DNA of 64,000 nucleotides, taken from NCBI RefSeq assembly GCF_035989245.1, contig NZ_JAYMFF010000009.1, positions 1 to 64,000 of the forward strand, given 5' to 3'. Under the pieces are notes generated by a model. It worked only from the letters and a program-made list of their open reading frames with translations, was not told the origin of the DNA and searched no databases. Of this stretch, positions 54,012 to 61,784 are shown one piece after another. Positions within the stretch are counted from its first letter, which is position 1, and each line of letters begins with the position of its first letter. The translations under genes and the position numbers were made by a program. Source of the DNA: Adlercreutzia wanghongyangiae (GTDB lineage Bacteria > Actinomycetota > Coriobacteriia > Coriobacteriales > Eggerthellaceae).

Positions 54012-55511
54012 ATGAGCAATGAATCCATGACCACGACGGGGGCCGCGGCCTCCAAGGCCGGGCAGGACGGCGTTACCAATCCCAACGGCATCGGATTGTT
54101 CCGCCTGGTCACCACGGTTATCACCCTCATCGTCGGCGCCGGCGTGTTCACCTTGGCGGGTGACCAGGCCGCTGGCGGCGCGAGCGGTGCGGCCATCATC
54201 ACCGCCTGGTCCATCTCGGCGGTGGGCGTGTTCTGCCTCGTCATGACGTTCTTCGCCCTGTCCCGCGTGAAGCCCGATCTGAAGGGCGGCATCTACACCT
54301 ACGCCTCGGCCGGATTCGGCGACTTTCTCGGCTTCAACTCCGCGTGGGGCTACTGGATCTCGGCGTTGCTGTGCACGGTCAGCTTCTCGGCCCTGCTGTT
54401 CGGTGCCCTGTCCTACTTCTTCCCGATCTTCGGCGGTGGCACCGATCTGGCGGCCGTCATCGGCGCGTCGGTGATCATCTGGTTCTACGCCTTCCTCGTG
54501 AGCCGCGGCATCAGCGAGGTGACCCTCGTGAACGCGGTCATCACCATCTCGAAGTTCGTGCCGCTGCTCATCGCCATCATCGCCATCATCTTCCTGGGCG
54601 CCTTCGATCCGGCCATCTTCATGGCCAACATGCAGACGGGTGCCGACCCCAGCCTGGCTTTCTTCGACCAGGTGCAGTCGGCTATGATGGTGACTATCTG
54701 GGTGTTCATCGGCGTCGAGGGCGCTGTGGCCATCTCCGGGCGCGCGAAGAAGTCGAAGGACGTGGGCAAGGCCACCATCATCGCCTTCGTGTGCGTGCTC
54801 ACGCTGTATATGATGGTGTCGCTCTTGTCCATGGGCGTCATGCCCCTGTCCGAGCTGGCCGGTCTGGAGAACCCGGCGCTGGCCTACGTGATGCAGGCGG
54901 CCGTGGGCGATTGGGGCGCCATCCTCATCAACTTCGCCGTGTCGCTGTCGCTTATCGGCGCCATGCTGGGCTACACGGTGCTCGCCAGCGAGTCGCCCTA
55001 CGAGGCGGCCGAGGAGGGCGTGTTCATCAAGGCTTTCGCCAAGACGAACAAGAAGGGCGCTCCGGTGGTCACGCTGGTGGTGACGAACTGCATCATCGAG
55101 CTCTTCCTCATCACGTGGCTGTTCACCGACTCCACCTACCAGTTCTTCTACACCCTGTCGGCCGGCATGATCCTGTTGCCCTACCTGCTGTCGGCGGCCT
55201 ACTTCGCCAAGGTGGCCTTCAAGGAGCCCGAGGCGTTCCGCGACAAGCTGAGCGCACCCCTGTGGTTCTGGCGCATCCTCGGCATCGTGGGCGTCATCTA
55301 CAGCTTGTTCCTGTCGTGGGCGGCAGGCGTGCTGGGGCTTATCCTCATGTGCCTTCTGTATCTGCCCGGCGTGGCCATGTACGTGTGGGGCAAGAAGGAG
55401 CGTGGCGAGAAGTGCTTCCAGAAGACGCGCGACAAGGTGGTGCTCGCCATCATCATCCTGGCGGCGTGCCTGTCCATCTACCTGCTGCTCACCACCCCCG
55501 GTTTGGTGTAG
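54012..55511 (+). CDS. APC family amino-acid permease (arginine/ornithine or polyamine antiporter type)
   Basis: The 499-aa inner-membrane protein has about 12-13 helices and the APC glycine-rich first-helix motif TLIVGAGVFTLAG near 35. GIYTYASAGFGDFLGFNSAWGY-type residues follow near 97. VFIGVEGAVAISGRAKKSKDVG near 236 is typical of the basic amino acid/polyamine antiporter branch that includes ArcD and LysP-like exchangers. The start is the ATG at 54012, 11 bases after GAGGAG. It is monocistronic with a terminator. Arginine/ornithine exchange would suit an arginine-fermenting Eggerthella-like bacterium, but the substrate is inferred. Confidence 0.9.
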   Translation: MSNESMTTTGAAASKAGQDGVTNPNGIGLFRLVTTVITLIVGAGVFTLAGDQAAGGASGAAIITAWSISAVGVFCLVMTFFALSRVKPDLKGGIYTYASAGFGDFLGFNSAWGYWISALLCTVSFSALLFGALSYFFPIFGGGTDLAAVIGASVIIWFYAFLVSRGISEVTLVNAVITISKFVPLLIAIIAIIFLGAFDPAIFMANMQTGADPSLAFFDQVQSAMMVTIWVFIGVEGAVAISGRAKKSKDVGKATIIAFVCVLTLYMMVSLLSMGVMPLSELAGLENPALAYVMQAAVGDWGAILINFAVSLSLIGAMLGYTVLASESPYEAAEEGVFIKAFAKTNKKGAPVVTLVVTNCIIELFLITWLFTDSTYQFFYTLSAGMILLPYLLSAAYFAKVAFKEPEAFRDKLSAPLWFWRILGIVGVIYSLFLSWAAGVLGLILMCLLYLPGVAMYVWGKKERGEKCFQKTRDKVVLAIIILAACLSIYLLLTTPGLV

Positions 55512-55560
55512 GCTCGCAGCTACCCCCGCAGCGGCGCCGCTTAAAGCCCGCAAAACGACA

Positions 55561-55587
55561 AGAGGCCCGGAATTGCTCCGGGCCTCT
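55561..55587. terminator. Terminator between convergent permease and lipid kinase genes
   Basis: AGAGGCCCGG pairs perfectly with CCGGGCCTCT around a 7-nt loop, with A and T ends that allow function in both directions. Confidence 0.85.
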
Positions 55588-55621
55588 TTGCTTGAGCTTT
55601 CGGAGACGCGACGGCCGGCGG

Positions 55622-56560
55622 TTAGTCCAGTCGCAGGGGCTCGGCGCTCTCCTCGTCGTAGAGGGCCAGGCACTCCTCGCTGACCACGAAGCGGGCGGCC
55701 TCGGGCAGAAGGCGCGCCGTGAAGGGGGTTGTAGTGCCGGTCACCTCGCCGTCGTACTGCACGGCCAGAGGCGGGTCGGCCTGAACCGTCACCTCGCAGC
55801 CGCGGTGCACCTCCAAGCTGCCCGGGCGGGTGGGGAACTCGCCGGTACGATCCAGCATGCAGCTGAGCAGAGCCGGAATGAGGCCCACGGCGTCGTGGGT
55901 GTTCATGACTACGACATCGAACATGCCGTCGCGCGGCTTGTTCTCGTGCACCACCGAGATGTCGAACTGCAGCTTCGAGAAGTTCACCACCAGCACCCCC
56001 ACGCCCTGGGTGCGCACCGTCTCGCCGTCGATGGTGAGCGTGATCTGCGAGAATTGAGGCGCTGGGTTCGCGAAGGCCGAGGTGAAGTAGGCCATGGGGC
56101 CCAGCAGCCGCTTGCTGGCCTCGGCTCCCTGCATGATGGTGGCGTCGTAGCCGGCCCCGGCGATCATGGTGAACCCAAAATGCTGCCCATCGGACAGCTC
56201 GATCTCGCCGATGTCGAAGTCCATCAGCAGGTTGCGCCGCATGATCTTCGCCAGGGCGTGGGGCTCGGCCGGCGATGCCAAATTCAGGGCCAGCAGGTTG
56301 GCGGTGCCGGCGGGGAAGGGCAGCAGCGGGATGCCCGTTTCGGCCAGCAGGTAGGCCGCGGTGGCCACAGTGCCGTCGCCCCCGGCGGCTACCACCGCGT
56401 CGAATTCCTCGGCGTCCTGCAGAAAACCGGCCAAGTCGGTGCAGCCGTTGGTACAGCGCATGCATATCTCGTCGCCGTCGTCGGCGAAGGCGCGCACGAA
56501 GTCGTAGATGGCGCCGTCGCGGAAGCCCGAGGACAGATTGTTGACGATGAGCAGTTTCAC
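55622..56560 (-). CDS. Diacylglycerol kinase family lipid kinase (YegS/DgkB-like)
   Basis: The 312-aa protein has the DAGK catalytic signature VVAAGGDGTVATAAYLL near 55 and PLLPFPAGTANLLALNL near 79. A C-terminal beta-sandwich domain carries QYDGEVTG near 269. It phosphorylates diacylglycerol or a related lipid at the membrane surface, or a sphingoid or polyprenyl lipid in some relatives. The start is a GTG after AAAGGAATTAT. It is divergent from rnd across a 67-bp gap that must hold both promoters. Confidence 0.92.
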   Translation of the reverse strand: MKLLIVNNLSSGFRDGAIYDFVRAFADDGDEICMRCTNGCTDLAGFLQDAEEFDAVVAAGGDGTVATAAYLLAETGIPLLPFPAGTANLLALNLASPAEPHALAKIMRRNLLMDFDIGEIELSDGQHFGFTMIAGAGYDATIMQGAEASKRLLGPMAYFTSAFANPAPQFSQITLTIDGETVRTQGVGVLVVNFSKLQFDISVVHENKPRDGMFDVVVMNTHDAVGLIPALLSCMLDRTGEFPTRPGSLEVHRGCEVTVQADPPLAVQYDGEVTGTTTPFTARLLPEAARFVVSEECLALYDEESAEPLRLD

Positions 56561-56627
56561 ATAATTCCTTTCCCTTTGCTATCATGGGATGGTACTACAA
56601 CGCAGACCCCAAGGAACAAGGACCAAC

Positions 56628-57779
56628 GTGGAATACATTGCGAACCAAGAAAACCTCGAGGCCTTCGTCCGCCGCGCCGCCTCGTCGTCGGTCTTGGCCA
56701 TCGATACGGAATTCCTGCGCGAGAAGACCTATTACGCGAAGTTGTGCCTGCTTCAGCTGGCCACCGACACCGAGGTGGCCATCATCGACCCCTTCGCCGT
56801 GGACGATTTGGGGGTGTTGGCGCCGCTTCTGGAAGATCCGTCCATCATGAAGCTGTTCCACGCCGCCGGCCAAGACCTGGAGATCATCTACCGCGAACTG
56901 GGCGTGCTGCCCGCGCCGGTGTTCGACACCCAGGTGGCGGCCACGCTGCTGGGCCACACCCAGCAGATCGGCTACGGTCCTCTGGTGCACAGCCTGTGCG
57001 GCGTGAATTTGAAGAAAAGCGATTCGTTCACCGACTGGTCGCGCCGGCCTTTGTCGCAATCGCAGCTGGAATACGCGGCCGATGACGTGATCTATTTGCC
57101 GAAGATGCACCGTATCATGGTGGAGCGGCTTCAGGCTAAGGGACGTCTTTCGTGGCTCGACAACGACTTCGCGGCACTGAGCGACCCGGCGAATTACGTG
57201 AGCGATGCCAGCACCCGCTTCAGGCGCCTGAAGCGGGTGGGGCAGCTGAGTCGCCGCCAGCTGGCGGCGGCCCGCGAGGTAGCTTGCTGGCGCGAGCTGA
57301 CCGCCCAAGATCGCGACCTGCCCCGCAAGTGGGTGCTCACCGACGAGCAGATCGTAGAGGCGTGCCGGCGCGAGGCCCGCACCATTGACGAGTTGTTCAT
57401 GGTGCGCGGCGTGCGCGAGAAGCTGGGCACGCGCGATGCGCGGGCCGTGGTGGCGGCGATGGTGCGCGGCATGGACGCCCCGCCCGATTCGTGGCCCGAG
57501 TTGGACAAGCCGTCGAAGAGCGAGCCGAACGTGGACGCGGAGCTGGACCTGATGGAGGCGCTCGTGCGCCTGCGGGCCCGCGAGAACGACATCGCCATGC
57601 AGACCCTGGCGAGCCACAACGAGCTGTGCCGGGTTGCCCGGGGCTACCGCGACGACGTGGACGTGCTGAAAGGATGGCGGCGCGCGCTCATCGGCGAAGA
57701 GCTGCTGGAGCTGCTGGCCGGCCGCATCTCGCTGTCGCTGGGGCCCGAGGGCCTGGTGGTGACGCGAAGGGGGGAGTAG
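56628..57779 (+). CDS. rnd: Ribonuclease D
   Basis: The 383-aa 3'-5' exoribonuclease trims tRNA precursors and other small RNAs. The DEDD motifs are visible: AIDTEFLREKTYY near 24 (D and E), LFHAAGQDLEII near 77 (D), and the C-terminal DVIYLP near 152 (D). HRDC domains follow from about 205. The start is the GTG at 56628, after AAGGACC; an ATG further upstream in the same frame lies in the divergent promoter region. Confidence 0.93.
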   Translation: MEYIANQENLEAFVRRAASSSVLAIDTEFLREKTYYAKLCLLQLATDTEVAIIDPFAVDDLGVLAPLLEDPSIMKLFHAAGQDLEIIYRELGVLPAPVFDTQVAATLLGHTQQIGYGPLVHSLCGVNLKKSDSFTDWSRRPLSQSQLEYAADDVIYLPKMHRIMVERLQAKGRLSWLDNDFAALSDPANYVSDASTRFRRLKRVGQLSRRQLAAAREVACWRELTAQDRDLPRKWVLTDEQIVEACRREARTIDELFMVRGVREKLGTRDARAVVAAMVRGMDAPPDSWPELDKPSKSEPNVDAELDLMEALVRLRARENDIAMQTLASHNELCRVARGYRDDVDVLKGWRRALIGEELLELLAGRISLSLGPEGLVVTRRGE

Positions 57780-57832
57780 CCTCTCCTGTCACCGGCAATC
57801 TTACGTATCTTTCACGCATTCGCCGCGGCGGG

Positions 57833-57861
57833 TGCGAACCTGCGCGCCCCTTGACTATAAT
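57833..57861 (+). promoter_or_regulatory. Promoter of the zinc peptidase gene
   Basis: TATAAT at 57856-57861 is 17 bp after a weak TGCGAA -35 element; the start codon is 48 bp further. Confidence 0.5.
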
Positions 57862-57908
57862 AGCCCCCAAACATTTTCGGAAACGCATGTTCCAAGGAGT
57901 GAGAGACG

Positions 57909-58574
57909 ATGATTTCCAACAGTTATCTGATGCTCGTGGTGGTGACCCTGATCATCGGTCTGGGCGCCCAGTGGTATGTGAACCACAAGCTGAAGACCTA
58001 CAACCATGTGGCGAATTCCACGGGGCTCACCGGTGCCGAGGCCGCCCGTCAGATGCTCGCCTACTACGGCATCACGAACGTGCAGGTGTTCCGCGGCGGC
58101 CCGGGCCAGGACTTCTTCGACCCGCGCAGCAACTCGGTGACGCTGTCGCCCGAGGCCTACGACGGACGCACCATCACGGCCACGGCCACCGCCTGCCACG
58201 AGGTGGGCCATGCATGCCAGTATGCCCAGGACTACACGCCCATGAAGGTGCGCGGAGCCATCGTGCCCGCGGTGAACCTGGCCTCCAACGCGTGGGTCTT
58301 CCTGCTCATGGCCGGCATCTTCCTGCATATCTCGGGGCTGACCACGGCCGCCATTATCATGTACGCCGTGGTGGTGCTGTTCCAGCTGGTCACGCTGCCC
58401 GTGGAGTTCAACGCCTCCCAGCGCGCCATGGTGTACATGGGTCAGATCGGCCTGCCGGCTGCTGAGCGCAAGGGCGCCTTCGACGTGCTGCGCGCCTGCG
58501 CTTTCACTTACTTGGCCGCTGCGCTCACCTCCATTCTGCAGCTGCTGTGGCTGCTGAACCAGCGCGAGGACTAG
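57909..58574 (+). CDS. Membrane zinc metallopeptidase (YugP-like)
   Basis: The 221-aa protein has an N-terminal helix (5-24), the HEXXH zinc-protease motif in TACHEVGHACQY near 97, and two or three C-terminal helices (about 120-160 and 195-215). This is the layout of the YugP neutral zinc metallopeptidase family, whose substrates are largely unknown. The ATG follows AAGGAGTGAGAGACG. It may be cotranscribed with xseA, which starts 15 bp after its stop. Confidence 0.9.
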   Translation: MISNSYLMLVVVTLIIGLGAQWYVNHKLKTYNHVANSTGLTGAEAARQMLAYYGITNVQVFRGGPGQDFFDPRSNSVTLSPEAYDGRTITATATACHEVGHACQYAQDYTPMKVRGAIVPAVNLASNAWVFLLMAGIFLHISGLTTAAIIMYAVVVLFQLVTLPVEFNASQRAMVYMGQIGLPAAERKGAFDVLRACAFTYLAAALTSILQLLWLLNQRED

Positions 58575-58589
58575 GCGGCACGGCGCGCT

Positions 58590-60056
58590 ATGGGGAAGGA
58601 CGTTGCCCCCGCGATGCCGGCCGATAACGAGGAGGCCGAACCGGCGCTGTCGGTGTCGGCGGCCATGGGGCTTGCCAAAGACGCCCTGGAGGGCGTGGTC
58701 GTGCGTCTGATGGGCGAGGTGTCAGAGGTCAGCGACAAGCCCGGCTACAAGGCCGTGTACTTCACGGTGAAAGACGAGAAGGCGTCGCTGCCCTGCATGA
58801 TGTGGATGAACCGCTACCAGGCCGCCGGCGTGCCGCTTTCCGTGGGCGCCCTGGTAGAGCTGACGGGCCGCTTCTCGCTGTACGCGGCGAAGGGCCGCAT
58901 GAACTTCGATGTGTTCTCGGTGACGCTCGCCGGCGAGGGGCTGCTGCGCCTGCAGGTGGCCAATGTGGCCCGCGAGCTGGAGGCCATGGGGCTCATGGCT
59001 GCCGAGCGCAAGCGTTCGCTGCCGGTGTATCCCGAGGTCATCGGCATCGTCACATCGCCGCGCGGCTCGGTTATCCACGATATGCTGCGCACATTGCGGC
59101 GGCGCTATCCCCTGGCCCGCGTTCTGGTGGCCGGCGTGCCGGTGGAGGGCCCCGGCGCGGCCGACGGGCTGGTGGACGGTTTGGCCAAGGTGGTGTTCGC
59201 CGGCGCCGAGATGGTGCTGATCGGCCGCGGCGGCGGCTCCTTCGAGGATTTGATGCCCTTCAACGACCGGCGGCTCGCCCGCACCATAGCCGCGTGCCCT
59301 GTGCCCGTGGTCACCGGCATCGGGCACGAGACCGACACCACCATCGCCGATATGGTGGCCGACGTGCGGGCGAGCACGCCTACGGCCGCCGCCGAGGCCG
59401 TGGCACCGGCGCGCGCCCAGACCGAAGGCCGGCTGGACGCGCTCGGCCAGGCGCTGCACCGCGCCGAGGCGCGTCGCCTGGAGGGAGCCTCCCGCGCCCT
59501 CGAGCGCCTGGAGTCGCTGCCGCTGTTCCGGGAGCCCGCGCGCCTGTTCGATGCCGAGGCCCTGGCCATCGACGACTTGTCCGATCGCCTGGGCCGGGCG
59601 CTGCCCGACGCCCTGCGCGAGCGGCAGCACCGGGTGGGGCTTTTGGCCGAGGCCGTGGCGCGCATGCTGCCCGCCACCCTGGCGCGCCCCGCTTCCCAGG
59701 TATCGCTGGCCCAATCGCGGCTCGCGATGCGCGGGCCGATGCTGACCGATCGCCCGGCCGCCGCCTGCGCCCGCGACGGCCAGCGCCTGCGGGCTGTGGG
59801 CGAGCACCTGACCGATCGGTTCCGCAACGACGTTGCCGTGAACGCGGCGCGCCTGCACGATCTGTCGCCCCTCACCGTCATCGGCCGCGGCTTCTCCGTC
59901 GCCCGCGACGCCTCCGGCACCGTGGTGCGCTCGGTGGGCCAGGTGCGGGCCGGAGGCGCCCTCACCGTGGCTGTGGCCGACGGCGAGATAGACTGCACCG
60001 TCGAGAAGACCCGCCGCATCGATGCGGCAATCGAGGACTGGAAGGAAGACCTATGA
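58590..60056 (+). CDS. xseA: Exodeoxyribonuclease VII large subunit
   Basis: The 488-aa protein has an N-terminal OB-fold domain (about 20-120, with VVVRLMGEVSEVSDKPGYKA) and the catalytic core with GIVTSPRGSVIHDML near 152, IGRGGGSFEDLMPFN near 211 and TGIGHETDTTIADMVAD near 243. A coiled-coil region and C-terminal segment LTVIGRGFSVARD near 428 follow. With XseB it degrades single-stranded DNA processively. Its stop overlaps the xseB start (ATGA). Confidence 0.95.
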   Translation: MGKDVAPAMPADNEEAEPALSVSAAMGLAKDALEGVVVRLMGEVSEVSDKPGYKAVYFTVKDEKASLPCMMWMNRYQAAGVPLSVGALVELTGRFSLYAAKGRMNFDVFSVTLAGEGLLRLQVANVARELEAMGLMAAERKRSLPVYPEVIGIVTSPRGSVIHDMLRTLRRRYPLARVLVAGVPVEGPGAADGLVDGLAKVVFAGAEMVLIGRGGGSFEDLMPFNDRRLARTIAACPVPVVTGIGHETDTTIADMVADVRASTPTAAAEAVAPARAQTEGRLDALGQALHRAEARRLEGASRALERLESLPLFREPARLFDAEALAIDDLSDRLGRALPDALRERQHRVGLLAEAVARMLPATLARPASQVSLAQSRLAMRGPMLTDRPAAACARDGQRLRAVGEHLTDRFRNDVAVNAARLHDLSPLTVIGRGFSVARDASGTVVRSVGQVRAGGALTVAVADGEIDCTVEKTRRIDAAIEDWKEDL

Positions 60057-60316
60057 GCGACACCGCCGAGATGCCCTTGACCCCTGTGGACGAGCTGACG
60101 TTCCGCGAGGCCCTGGCCGAGTTGGAGTCCATCGTGACCGTGCTCGAGAGCAACACGCTGGAGCTGGAGGACAGCCTGGCCCGCTACGAGCGCGGCGTGG
60201 TGCTGCTGGGCTCGCTGCAGCGGCGCCTGGCCTCGGCCGAGCAGCAGGTGGAGGTGCTGATGGGCGAGCTGGCCGCTGCCCCTGACGACGAGGAGCGCGA
60301 CACCACGCTGTCCTAG
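60053..60316 (+). CDS. xseB: Exodeoxyribonuclease VII small subunit
   Basis: The 87-aa protein has the XseB core LTFREALAELESIVTVLESN near 15 and ELEDSLARYERGVVLL near 37, a helical hairpin that binds XseA. The ATG at 60053 overlaps the xseA stop codon in an ATGA arrangement, which indicates coupled translation. The acidic tail after residue 75 is poorly conserved. Confidence 0.95.
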   Translation: MSDTAEMPLTPVDELTFREALAELESIVTVLESNTLELEDSLARYERGVVLLGSLQRRLASAEQQVEVLMGELAAAPDDEERDTTLS

Positions 60317-60425
60317 GGCCCTGCCGCCAGCCGACGCCGCGCGTCTGGCAATCGGCAAGCGGCGGCCCGTTCGCCGATGAGGCGGCCCCCGCGGACGGGC
60401 GGCACGCGCGGGCACTCCTACAATG

Positions 60426-60443
60426 AATCAATACTCATTGATT
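60426..60443. promoter_or_regulatory. Inverted repeat just upstream of the ackA ribosome-binding site
   Basis: AATCAAT-actc-ATTGATT, perfect 7-bp arms, ends where TAGGAGGT begins. It could be an operator or an RNA hairpin that exposes the ribosome-binding site. Confidence 0.4.
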
Positions 60444-60455
60444 AGGAGGTAAGTC

Positions 60456-61676
60456 TTGAACGTCCTCGTTATCAACGCCGGTTCTTCCTCGCTGAAGTAC
60501 CAACTCGTCAATGTCGAAACCCAGGATGTGCTCGCCAAGGGAATCTGCGAGCGCGTCGGTTCCGCCGAGGCCTTCCACAAGCATGGCATCGATGAGAACG
60601 AACTGGTCATCGACGAGCCCATGGAAGACCACAACGCCGCCATGGCCGTGGTGCTGGAATCCCTCACCACGGGTCCGAACGCGGCCATCGACTCCCTCGA
60701 CGACATCGACGCCATCGGGCACCGCGTGGTGCAGGGCGGCAAGTACTTCGACCGCTCCGTCGTGATCGACGACGATGTCATCGCGAAGATCGACGAGCTG
60801 GCCGAGCTTGCGCCTTTGCACAACAAGGCCGCCCTCATGGGCATCAAGGCCTGCCAGGAGCAGATGCCGGGCAAGCCCATGGTGGCCGTGTTCGACACCT
60901 CGTTTTTCCAGTCCATCCCGCCGAAGGCCTACATGTACCCGCTGCCCTACGAGCTGTACGAGAAGTACGCCATCCGCAAGTACGGGGCCCACGGCACCTC
61001 GCACCGCTACATCTCCGAGCGCGCGGCGGCCTTCATGGACGAGCCCATCGAGGATCTGAAGCTCATCACCTGCCACTTGGGCAACGGCTGCTCCATCTCG
61101 GCCATCGACCACGGCGTGGCCGTGGACACCTCCATGGGCCTCACGCCGCTGGACGGCCTCATGATGGGCACCCGCTGCGGCGCCATCGACCCGGCCATCG
61201 TCCCCTTCATCATGGAGAAGGAGGGGCTCACCACGGCCGAGGTGAACGACCTCATGAACAAGAAGAGCGGCCTTCTGGGCATCTCCGGCATCTCCAACGA
61301 CCTGCGCAGCGTGAAGGAGGCCTCCGAGGCTGGTGATGCGCGTGCCCAGCTGGCCTACGAGATGTACTCGAACTCCGCAAAGAAGTACATCGGCCAGTAC
61401 ATCGCCGTCATGGGCGGTGTGGACGCCATTGTGCTGACGGCCGGCGTGGGCGAGAACTGCGAGAAGATGCGCCGTATGATCTTCGCGGGCCTGCAGCCCC
61501 TCGGCATCAAGATCGATCCCGAGAAGAACAAGCTGCGCGGCTCCGAGCGCGAGATCTCCACCGACGACTCCCTGGTGCGCATCGTGGTCATCCCCACCAA
61601 CGAGGAGTACATGATCGCCCGCGACACCTACCAGCTGGTGAAGGAGGGCTCGTTGGAGATATCGGAGCTCTCCTAG
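60456..61676 (+). CDS. ackA: Acetate kinase
   Basis: AckA makes ATP and acetate from acetyl phosphate. The 406-aa protein begins with the ASKHA signature VLVINAGSSSLKYQL, and has AHGTSHRYISERAA near 179, HLGNGCSISAIDHGVAVDTS near 207 and the adenosine-binding VLTAGVGENCEKMR near 325. The start is a TTG, five bases after TAGGAGGT. No pta gene is adjacent. It is monocistronic, with a terminator. Energy from acetyl phosphate fits a fermentative or arginine-using anaerobe. Confidence 0.97.
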   Translation: MNVLVINAGSSSLKYQLVNVETQDVLAKGICERVGSAEAFHKHGIDENELVIDEPMEDHNAAMAVVLESLTTGPNAAIDSLDDIDAIGHRVVQGGKYFDRSVVIDDDVIAKIDELAELAPLHNKAALMGIKACQEQMPGKPMVAVFDTSFFQSIPPKAYMYPLPYELYEKYAIRKYGAHGTSHRYISERAAAFMDEPIEDLKLITCHLGNGCSISAIDHGVAVDTSMGLTPLDGLMMGTRCGAIDPAIVPFIMEKEGLTTAEVNDLMNKKSGLLGISGISNDLRSVKEASEAGDARAQLAYEMYSNSAKKYIGQYIAVMGGVDAIVLTAGVGENCEKMRRMIFAGLQPLGIKIDPEKNKLRGSEREISTDDSLVRIVVIPTNEEYMIARDTYQLVKEGSLEISELS

Positions 61677-61702
61677 CTTCCCCCTCATTCCCGTCATATA
61701 TA

Positions 61703-61738
61703 AAAAAGAGGCGGCTCCGATAAGGGCCGCCTCTTTTT
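61703..61738. terminator. Bidirectional terminator between ackA and the convergent reductase gene
   Basis: A perfect 13-bp stem (61703-61715 with 61726-61738), A-run on the left and T-run on the right. Confidence 0.92.
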
Positions 61739-61784
61739 GGGGAGGGGGGGGGACGGTTTCCCGTCCCGTATCGCATCAGGCTAC

